Origin: JBBKWQ01 sp037969115
GTDB taxonomy: Bacteria; Actinomycetota; Acidimicrobiia; Acidimicrobiales; Ilumatobacteraceae
Assembly (NCBI GenBank): GCA_037969115.1
Contig: JBBKWQ010000061.1
Location: 1-5,046, forward strand
DNA length: 5,046 nt
Direction of reading: 5' to 3'
Shown: piece after piece, positions 1 through 4,281 of the stretch
Numbering within the stretch: position 1 is the stretch's first letter
How the letters are laid out: every line of letters starts with the position of its first letter
The notes under the pieces: generated by a model
The model's input: only the letters and a program-made list of their open reading frames with translations
What the model was told of the DNA's origin: nothing
Databases searched by the model: none
Translations under genes and position numbers: made by a program

Positions 1-69
1 GTGTGCATGTCGTCGTCCGGCGTGATTCTGGGTGTCTGTGCACGCCGGCCGAGCGGACGTTGAGGTAGA

Positions 70-89
70 ACCGGTTCCTTGGAACCGGT
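70..89. repeat. Perfect 9-bp inverted repeat, candidate operator
   Basis: The arms ACCGGTTCC (70-78) and GGAACCGGT (81-89) are perfect reverse complements separated by TT. The left arm lies within a second, nested 10-bp palindrome GAACCGGTTC (68-77), and GAACCGGT recurs at 82-89, so the site also reads as two near-direct copies 14 bp apart. It lies about 45 bp upstream of the start codon at 134, where a repressor or activator site for the reductase gene would be expected. No regulator gene is visible nearby, so the role is inferred from position and symmetry only. It could also form a short hairpin in the leader RNA. Confidence 0.45.
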
Positions 90-96
90 CTGACCG

Positions 97-120
97 ACCA
101 CCACCACGACCACCACCACC
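97..120 (+). repeat. CCA-rich triplet tract in the leader
   Basis: This tract consists of repeated ACC/CCA triplets with one GAC interruption. It ends two bases before the ribosome binding region of the downstream gene. The reading frame stays open across it, so a longer protein starting at GTG 32 would carry a proline-rich N-terminus. The strong ribosome binding site at 123-128 argues that the tract is untranslated leader. No function can be assigned; a low-complexity unstructured leader is the simplest reading. Confidence 0.4.
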
Positions 121-122
121 TG

Positions 123-128
123 AAGGAG
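123..128 (+). promoter_or_regulatory. Ribosome binding site deciding the start at 134
   Basis: AAGGAG stands 5 nt before ATG 134, an ideal Shine-Dalgarno arrangement. It favours this start over the upstream in-frame GTG at 32. Confidence 0.85.
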
Positions 129-133
129 CCGCC

Positions 134-775
134 ATGTCGCGCGTCCGCATCCACAACTTCTCGGTCTCGCTCGACGGGTTCGCCACCGGCGAGGGGCAGG
201 CACTCGAGACGCCGTTCGGCCACGCCGGGCATCGGCTCCACGAGTGGATGTTCGCCACCCGGTTCGCCCGCCGCGAAATCCTCGCCGAATCGGGCGGCAC
301 CGAAGGTGTCGATCACGCGATGGCCGACCGGCACGGACCCGGCATCGGTGCGGAGATCATGGGCGCAAACAAGTTCGGCCCTCCGGGCTGGCAGGACGAC
401 CCGGAGTGGCGAGGGTGGTGGGGCGACAACCCGCCGTTTCACACGCCGACGTACGTCCTGACCCACCGGAAGCGCCCGTCGCTGGAGATGGAGGGTGGTA
501 CGACGTTCCACTTCCTCGAAGCCGCGCCAGCGGATGCACTCGAGGTGGCGCGGGATGCAGCCGCCGGTCAGGACGTCCGCATCGGCGGCGGCCCGACCAT
601 GATGCGCTCGTTCCTCGCCGCCGGTCTCGTCGACCACCTGCACGTCGTGCAGGTGCCGATCCTGCTCGGCCGCGGTGTTCGACTGTGGGACGGCCTGGAG
701 GCGTTGGACCAGCAGTACGACGTGGAGGTGGTCTCGACGCCCAGCGGCGTCACCCACCTCACGTTCACCCGATGA
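134..775 (+). CDS. RibD C-terminal / dihydrofolate reductase-like protein
   Basis: This 213-residue protein belongs to the single-domain RibD_C / DHFR-like family (COG0262 type), cytosolic NAD(P)H-dependent reductases whose substrates are mostly unknown. Visible features are the N-terminal strand with SLDGFATG (12-19), GIGAEIMGANKFG (70-82), the WRGWWGDNPPFHTP segment (92-105), EMEGGTTFHF (118-127), the glycine-rich nucleotide-binding stretch VRIGGGPT (148-155), and VDHLHVVQVPILLGRG (166-181) near the C-terminus. Length is normal for stand-alone members. There is no N-terminal deaminase domain, so it is not a complete bifunctional RibD. ATG 134 is chosen over GTG 32 because of the AAGGAG 5 nt upstream and because homologues begin near this point. 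It converges on the nitroreductase-family gene at 855-1355. A true folate or riboflavin role is unproven. Confidence 0.93.
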   Translation: MSRVRIHNFSVSLDGFATGEGQALETPFGHAGHRLHEWMFATRFARREILAESGGTEGVDHAMADRHGPGIGAEIMGANKFGPPGWQDDPEWRGWWGDNPPFHTPTYVLTHRKRPSLEMEGGTTFHFLEAAPADALEVARDAAAGQDVRIGGGPTMMRSFLAAGLVDHLHVVQVPILLGRGVRLWDGLEALDQQYDVEVVSTPSGVTHLTFTR

Positions 776-854
776 CCTCAGGGCGGCACGTCGCGGTCAT
801 TCCGGGATATCGAGCACTTCGCGTGTGCCGAAGCGTGCCGCCCGGCTGGCTCAG
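776..854. terminator. Convergent gap with weak stem-loop
   Basis: This 79-nt gap separates two converging genes and should hold termination for both. The best local structure is CTTCG (817-821) with CGAAG (829-833), a 5-bp stem with a 7-nt loop. It can be extended by GCA/TGC past a 2-nt bulge. There is no T tract on either strand, so this would be a poor intrinsic terminator. Rho-dependent termination or simple read-through is equally possible. Confidence 0.2.
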
Positions 855-1355
855 TCAGGCAGGCTTATGCGGCTCGATATCGGGCGTCTCGACAGATAAG
901 CGAGGTTCCAAAATAACGACCGCAGTCTGCGTCGAGCGTCGCGCTGCGTAGGCATCCAGGTTCTTGTCGATCTGCCGCCACCGCGACCACAGACGTTCCC
1001 GTTCCTCGCCACTTGCGGCCCGGCCAGTCACGAGACGCTGTCCGTCACGCAGGTCAACGCGAACGTCGGGGTGAGCCTGCAGGTTCAACCACCACGCCGG
1101 CTCGCCCTCGCCCCAGCCGTTCATAGCCATCGTGACGAGGTTCGGCCCATCCTCGAAGTAGCCGACCATGACGCTGCGTTCGATGCCGGTCCGTCGCCCG
1201 ACCGTGGTGAGGCGCATGGTGCCCCAACCGTCGCGCCTGGGTCGCCACAGCCCGAGACGGCCGCCGGTCAAACGGTAGATTCCGCGGTGGGTGAACCAGG
1301 CGAGCCGGATGAACCAACGAGGTGGAAGTCGTGGTCTCGCGTTCGACTTGGACAT
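855..1355 (-). CDS. DDN-family F420H2-dependent nitroreductase/quinone reductase
   Basis: This 166-residue protein belongs to the deazaflavin-dependent nitroreductase (Ddn) family. These are split-barrel proteins that use reduced coenzyme F420 to reduce quinones or nitro compounds, often at the membrane. The sequence shows a basic N-terminus with the amphipathic stretch WFIRLAWFTHRG (14-25). It then has the family signature TTVGRRTGIERS (50-61), VGYFEDGPNLVTMAMNGWG (64-82) and PAWWLNLQAHPDV (86-98), where F420 and the barrel core are contacted in known members. The C-terminal part (VDLRDGQRL onwards) is more variable. ATG 1355 is supported by GAAGGAG 5 nt upstream. The physiological substrate cannot be read from sequence. 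The family implies an F420-producing host, consistent with an actinobacterium. The remnant GNAT gene ends about 30 nt upstream on the same strand. Confidence 0.93.
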   Translation of the reverse strand: MSKSNARPRLPPRWFIRLAWFTHRGIYRLTGGRLGLWRPRRDGWGTMRLTTVGRRTGIERSVMVGYFEDGPNLVTMAMNGWGEGEPAWWLNLQAHPDVRVDLRDGQRLVTGRAASGEERERLWSRWRQIDKNLDAYAARRSTQTAVVILEPRLSVETPDIEPHKPA

Positions 1356-1360
1356 GGGCG

Positions 1361-1367
1361 CTCCTTC
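1361..1367 (-). promoter_or_regulatory. Ribosome binding site of the DDN-family gene
   Basis: On the minus strand GAAGGAG lies 5 nt before ATG 1355. It confirms that start and marks the downstream limit of the GNAT remnant, leaving only about 18 nt between the end of that remnant frame and this site. Confidence 0.8.
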
Positions 1368-1385
1368 GTGGCGAACCGTCGCATC

Positions 1386-1702
1386 TCAGACGGTAACCCA
1401 GGCCATCGATATGGCCCAGAGAACGAGTCCTCTATTCGGGTGTCGAGCAGAGCGAGGCGACGGGACGGTCTCTGAACCTCCGGGAGCCGGCTGTTCACGT
1501 GGCTGGCGGACCATGCCGGTGAGTGTGTGGCCGAGAAACTCCGCCCGTACTGCAATGGCAGGCTCATGAACCAGGGCCCCCACCGCAGTCGCGCCGCCTC
1601 GTCCGACGCAACGATCTACAGCAACGGGTCGTCGAAGAAGGCTTCGCACAAGGTGGCGGCCGCTGCATCGGTGTGGCGGGCATCGAGACGCTGGATCGAC
1701 AC
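1386..1702 (-). pseudogene. Decayed, C-terminally truncated GNAT N-acetyltransferase
   Basis: Read on the minus strand from GTG 1702, the frame gives MSIQRLDARHTDAAAATL, then CEAFFDDPLL, a TAG at 1618-1616 (codon 29), then IVASDEAARLRWGPWF, then MSLPLQYGRSF. This matches the usual opening of GNAT acetyltransferases, which transfer acetyl from acetyl-CoA to an amine: a first strand and helix with an AFxDDPLL motif, then a second helix, WF and a tyrosine-glycine pair. TAG is one transition from CAG (Gln). A second lesion is probable. After about 1540, likely family sequence continues one frame over, with APGGSETV and RGLVLWAISMAWVTV ending at 1386, which fits loss of 1 nt or gain of 2 nt. The acetyl-CoA-binding C-terminal half (R/QxxGxG/A) is absent, because the frame stops about 30 nt before the DDN start. 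Hand-counted GC at this frame's third positions is about 80% over 1527-1757, against about 57% at the other two, which supports former coding in this frame. Confidence 0.75.
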
Positions 1703-1708
1703 GGTGAT

Positions 1709-1714
1709 CTCCTT
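1709..1714 (-). promoter_or_regulatory. Ribosome binding site of the GNAT remnant
   Basis: On the minus strand AAGGAG stands 6 nt before GTG 1702. The intact initiation region fits a gene that was translated until recently, and it fixes the start of the remnant. Confidence 0.7.
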
Positions 1715-1810
1715 CGATGACGGTGCCTTGCATCGGCGCTTCGATGTCCGCGGAGATTAACGCAGTCCCAGAGACGGAAGGTATCCCGAACGCCGGGTTG
1801 ACGACGTAAC

Positions 1811-1826
1811 GATGCGGTACCGCATC
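1811..1826. promoter_or_regulatory. Perfect 16-bp palindrome, candidate operator
   Basis: GATGCGGTACCGCATC is its own reverse complement over 16 bases with no spacer. It lies about 110 bp upstream of the GNAT remnant start (minus strand) and about 190 bp upstream of the cupin start (plus strand). Such a site typically binds a dimeric helix-turn-helix regulator. Which flanking gene it served is unknown, and no regulator gene is present in the window. A spacerless palindrome could also form a cruciform, but would make a poor RNA hairpin because it has no loop. Confidence 0.45.
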
Positions 1827-1950
1827 CGGGCCGCACGGGTGGCGCGGGAGCTTGATCCGTCGGGGCGTGTGATTGTGACCGCCGTCATCGAGTGCGCCCG
1901 ACTCCCGCAGAAGCCCTCGGTCAGCAGTTGGCAAGAGCGTCAAGGGCATC

Positions 1951-1960
1951 GCAGATCTGC
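1951..1960. promoter_or_regulatory. 10-bp palindrome upstream of cupin gene
   Basis: GCAGATCTGC is a perfect 10-bp palindrome ending 53 nt before the preferred cupin start at 2014. Position suits an operator, but a palindrome this short is not rare in GC-rich DNA, so the call is tentative. Confidence 0.2.
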
Positions 1961-2013
1961 CGCCGCCCGCCCACACCGTAGGGTCGATGGCGAGCGCGGG
2001 CACAATGGTCCTC

Positions 2014-2382
2014 ATGGACATCGATCGACCGAAACGCGCCGTCAATCTCGCTGACAAGCTCTCTCAGTTCGACGATCACTGGTCGCCGAGGACTGTTGCC
2101 GAGTTCAACGGTCATGACGTGATGGTCGTGAAGGTCAAAGGCGAGTTCGTCTGGCACCACCACGACAACACCGACGATCTATTCCTCGTACTCAGAGGTC
2201 GGGTCACGATCCGTCTCCGCGACGGCGACGTTGAACTCGGCCCAGGGGAGCTGTTCGTCGTTCCCGTTGGTGTCGAGCATCAGCCCTTCGCCGTCGAGGA
2301 AGCTGAGCTGCTGCTCATCGAGCCGAGCGGGACGCCCAACACTGGGGACGAAGCGACCGCTGCGAAGCGGATCACCATGTGA
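2014..2382 (+). CDS. Small single-domain cupin protein
   Basis: This 122-residue cytosolic protein is one conserved beta-barrel cupin domain, a fold that usually binds a divalent metal. Motif 1 is GEFVWHHHDNTDD followed by LFLVLRG (43-62), with probable ligands His48 and His50; Asp55 stands where the classical motif has Glu. Motif 2 is GELFVVPVGVEH (78-89), with ligand His89. The N-terminal segment VNLADKLSQFDDHWSP (10-25) is typical of a widespread family of stand-alone cupins whose substrate is not established. The start is uncertain. In-frame ATGs lie at 1987, 2005 and 2014, none with a strong ribosome binding site. 2014 is preferred because homologues begin just before VNLADKL. The ATG at 1987 would add nine residues, MASAGTMVL. 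The gene stands alone and converges on the permease gene. An enzymatic role (dioxygenase, isomerase) or a sensing role cannot be chosen from sequence. Confidence 0.92.
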   Translation: MDIDRPKRAVNLADKLSQFDDHWSPRTVAEFNGHDVMVVKVKGEFVWHHHDNTDDLFLVLRGRVTIRLRDGDVELGPGELFVVPVGVEHQPFAVEEAELLLIEPSGTPNTGDEATAAKRITM

Positions 2383-2419
2383 CAACGAACAACACCTTCG
2401 CCGACGTGACCATCGACCT

Positions 2420-2478
2420 ACACACCGCCCGGCTCACACACCAGAAATTCTGCGACCGACCGCGCCGGGTGTGTTGAG
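2420..2478. terminator. Hairpin-forming repeat between convergent genes
   Basis: Two copies of ACACACC (2420-2426 and 2436-2442) compete for one GGTGTGT (2468-2474). The outer pairing adds CGGC (2430-2433) with GCCG (2464-2467) across a 3-nt bulge, about 11 bp in all. The inner pairing adds CTC (2433-2435) with GAG (2476-2478), about 10 bp with a 1-nt bulge. The location in the 105-nt gap between converging cupin and permease genes fits a bidirectional terminator. There is no T run, so intrinsic termination would be weak. Confidence 0.35.
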
Positions 2479-2487
2479 CGCGATGGT

Positions 2488-3219
2488 TCAGCCCACCTGC
2501 AGTATCGGTCGGCGATCGAAGTCGCGGGCTGCTACGGCGAGGAGCACGAGGACGTAGGCGCTCAAGAAGACGCCAGCGACGAGTGGGCTCGATCCGGACT
2601 CGCCGGCGGCACCGAGCGAACGTGCGGCTTGACCGGGAAGATACTCCGCGACGCCACCCAACACGGCAGCGCCGACGTTCTCGACGGCCAGCATCCAGAC
2701 CAGTGCGAGCGCAACGGCGATCAACTGGTTCCTGATCAGCGCACCGATCGCCACACCGACCACCGCCAGCATCCCGGCCGACAGCGTCAACCCGACGATC
2801 GCACCTGCGTCACCGACGTCGATGTCGAGTGCACCGCCGCGACCGTTGACCGTGACGACTGCAACTGCGAAGCCGATCAGTTCCGCGGTCAGGCCGATCA
2901 ACAGACCGAGAAGTCCCGCGGCAACCGCCTTCACGGCAAGCGCCGCTCTTCGATGCGGCTGTGTGAGGATCGTCCAGCTGATCGTGTCGTACCGGTATTC
3001 GTCGGTGATCGAGCGCACGCCGACCAGCAGAGCGATCAGCGTGAGATTCACCGCTCCGACCAGATGGAAGGTCTGATCTCGGACATGGCCCGTGAGTTCG
3101 GAGGGATCGACACTCGACACGGTCGAGTAGTTGCCGACGACGATGACGACGATTGCGATCGCCCACAACCATCGAGTCGTGCGCGTCGTACGCAACTTGG
3201 TCAGTTCAGCTCGCCACAC
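2488..3219 (-). CDS. ABC-2 type transporter permease
   Basis: This 243-residue integral membrane protein is the membrane half of the two-part exporter encoded with the ATPase just upstream. It begins with a basic cytoplasmic segment (WRAELTKLRTTRTTRW, 2-17). About six hydrophobic segments follow, near residues 17-29, 51-69, 95-123, 138-160, 164-190 and 212-231, the usual ABC-2 permease topology. ITDEYRYDTISWTI (71-84), after the second segment, matches the EYR-x-TI motif of this family, thought to contact the ATPase. GTG 3219 is chosen because AAGGGAG lies 6 nt before it and the protein then starts in the family's normal VWRAELTKLR way. A frame extended to 3345 would only repeat ATPase coding sequence out of frame. 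The gene overlaps the ATPase gene by 14 nt, so translation is probably coupled. Substrate is unknown; drug, peptide or lipid export are all possible. Confidence 0.92.
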   Translation of the reverse strand: MWRAELTKLRTTRTTRWLWAIAIVVIVVGNYSTVSSVDPSELTGHVRDQTFHLVGAVNLTLIALLVGVRSITDEYRYDTISWTILTQPHRRAALAVKAVAAGLLGLLIGLTAELIGFAVAVVTVNGRGGALDIDVGDAGAIVGLTLSAGMLAVVGVAIGALIRNQLIAVALALVWMLAVENVGAAVLGGVAEYLPGQAARSLGAAGESGSSPLVAGVFLSAYVLVLLAVAARDFDRRPILQVG

Positions 3220-4138
3220 GGCGCGCTCCCTTCTCGGTGAGTGACAAGAAGCTTTCCTCCAGGGTGTGCGCCCGCGACGAGAGTTCGAGCAACGGAATGC
3301 CGGCGTCGAACGCCGCCAGACCGACCGCGTCCTGGTCGAGCCCAACGACCTCGATCATGTTCTCGCCGCGTGGTTCGACTGCGGCCCCACGGTGGCGGAG
3401 AAGCGCTGAGAGCCGCTCGATGTGTGGAGTTCGGACCACGATCACGCCACCCCCCGTGAGGGACTCCACCGTCGTGTCGGCGACGATGCGGCCGCCGTCG
3501 ATCACGATGACTTTTCCGGCCATCTGCGCGATCTCGCCGAGTACGTGACTGGACACGAACACGGTGCCGCCGCGGGCCGCGAAACTCTGCAGTTGGTCCC
3601 GTAACCATCGGATGCCGGCCGGGTCCAGGCCGTTGCTCGGTTCGTCGAGCACCAGAATGCTCGGGTCGCCGAGGAGCGCCGAGGCCAACCCGAGGCGGCG
3701 GCTCATGCCGAGGGAGAACTCGCCGACCCTTCGATTCGCACTGGAGCGGAGATCGACCTCATCGAGCACATGATCAACACGCGCGGCGTCCACCCCGATG
3801 AGGTCGGCGAGGATCAGCAAGTGGTCACGGGCTCGACGTCCGGGGTGGAACCCTGCGCTGTCGATGAGAACGCCGACGTCTCGACCCGGGTACTCGAGGT
3901 CGCGGTAGCGAACGCCACGAACGAGTGCCATTCCATGAGTCGGCCGGTCGAGGCCGAGAATGATGCGGATCGTGGTCGACTTTCCCGCACCGTTCGGCCC
4001 GAGAAACCCCGTCACCGCTCCCGCAGCCACGGAGAACGACACGCTGTCGAGAACCGTCCGTGACCCGAAGACCCGGCTCACGTCGCGAGCCTCGATGGCG
4101 GCGACTTCGCTGATCGCATCGGATGGCGTGTCGGTCAT
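3206..4138 (-). CDS. ABC transporter ATP-binding protein (BcrA/CcmA-like)
   Basis: This 310-residue cytosolic ATPase drives the permease encoded immediately downstream. In order it shows a Walker A loop GPNGAGKST (47-55), a Q-loop region GVLIDSAGFHPG (89-100) with Asp where Gln is usual, a signature FSLGMSRRLGLA (141-152), Walker B ILVLDEP (161-167), the D-loop SNGLDP (168-173) and the H-loop SSH (196-198). The SLGM signature and a non-Gln Q-loop are common in the bacitracin-resistance BcrA / ABC-2 subfamily. The C-terminal 90 residues form the usual accessory extension ending HTLEESFLSLTE. Three consecutive ATGs start at 4144, 4141 and 4138. AGGA at 4149-4146 best fits 4138 (7-nt spacing), and the choice changes the product by at most two residues. 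It follows the P-type ATPase gene after 143 nt. The family is certain; the exported substrate is not. Confidence 0.97.
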   Translation of the reverse strand: MTDTPSDAISEVAAIEARDVSRVFGSRTVLDSVSFSVAAGAVTGFLGPNGAGKSTTIRIILGLDRPTHGMALVRGVRYRDLEYPGRDVGVLIDSAGFHPGRRARDHLLILADLIGVDAARVDHVLDEVDLRSSANRRVGEFSLGMSRRLGLASALLGDPSILVLDEPSNGLDPAGIRWLRDQLQSFAARGGTVFVSSHVLGEIAQMAGKVIVIDGGRIVADTTVESLTGGGVIVVRTPHIERLSALLRHRGAAVEPRGENMIEVVGLDQDAVGLAAFDAGIPLLELSSRAHTLEESFLSLTEKGARRVAS

Positions 4139-4145
4139 CATCATG

Positions 4146-4149
4146 TCCT
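4146..4149 (-). promoter_or_regulatory. Ribosome binding site at a triple ATG
   Basis: On the minus strand AGGA is followed by C and then ATGATGATG. Spacing is 1 nt to the first ATG, 4 nt to the second and 7 nt to the third, so the third (4138) is the likely main start. The core is short and the site is weaker than those of the neighbouring genes. Confidence 0.5.
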
Positions 4150-4207
4150 GCTCTCTCGGCTCGAATCGCTCAGATCGATGTGACGATGGCTCAGTTCGGC
4201 TCATGTA

Positions 4208-4235
4208 CGACCGTGACAATGCCGGCTGTCGGTCG
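4208..4235. promoter_or_regulatory. Imperfect inverted repeat upstream of ABC exporter operon
   Basis: CGACCG (4208-4213) plus ACA (4216-4218) pair with TGTCGGTCG (4227-4235), giving nine matched positions with a TG insertion in one arm and an 8-nt centre. The site is 70-97 nt upstream of the ABC ATPase start, in the only gap where the exporter could have its own promoter. A regulator-binding site is plausible, as many such exporters have a dedicated repressor, but none is encoded in the window. It could instead be a hairpin downstream of the P-type ATPase gene. Confidence 0.3.
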
Positions 4236-4281
4236 ACTGTCATGGTCCTGTTGTCGCGTCGAAGCTGTTCCGGCACGGCGC

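Larger units (their letters stand above)
1703..2013. other. Divergent intergenic region without a supportable gene
   Basis: This 311-nt stretch separates the start of the GNAT remnant (minus) from the cupin start (plus). Frames are open on both strands, for example plus 1812-2054 and a minus frame running 2057-1386, but none gives a recognisable protein or has a convincing ribosome binding site. The minus frame merely joins cupin antisense, this gap and the shifted GNAT frame. The region contains two palindromes, 1811-1826 and 1951-1960, and should hold the promoters of both flanking genes. No clear -35/-10 pair was found by eye. Confidence 0.55.

Noticed and set aside
32..133. N-terminal extension of the RibD_C-like protein from GTG 32
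   Set aside because: It would add a proline-rich low-complexity segment. A strong ribosome binding site sits at 123-128 and family members begin near residue 1 of the 134 start.
806..881. 10-bp inverted repeat GATATCGAGC (806-815) / GCTCGATATC (872-881)
   Set aside because: The spacer is 56 nt, the right arm lies inside the DDN-family coding sequence, and flanking bases do not extend the pairing. Chance is a sufficient explanation.
1812..2054. 80-codon plus-strand open frame upstream of and overlapping the cupin gene
   Set aside because: It has a fair codon-position bias but no ribosome binding site, no recognisable domain and an overlap with the cupin start in another frame. The start codon is itself part of the 16-bp palindrome.
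1386..2057. 223-codon open frame on the minus strand as a gene
   Set aside because: It runs through cupin antisense, the intergenic gap and only the shifted frame of the GNAT remnant. Its product has no coherent domain and its start lies inside the cupin gene.
2629..3240. 203-codon open frame on the plus strand opposite the permease
   Set aside because: It is antisense to a well-supported membrane protein. The product is rich in Asp, Arg and Gln with no domain, as expected of an antisense shadow in GC-rich DNA.
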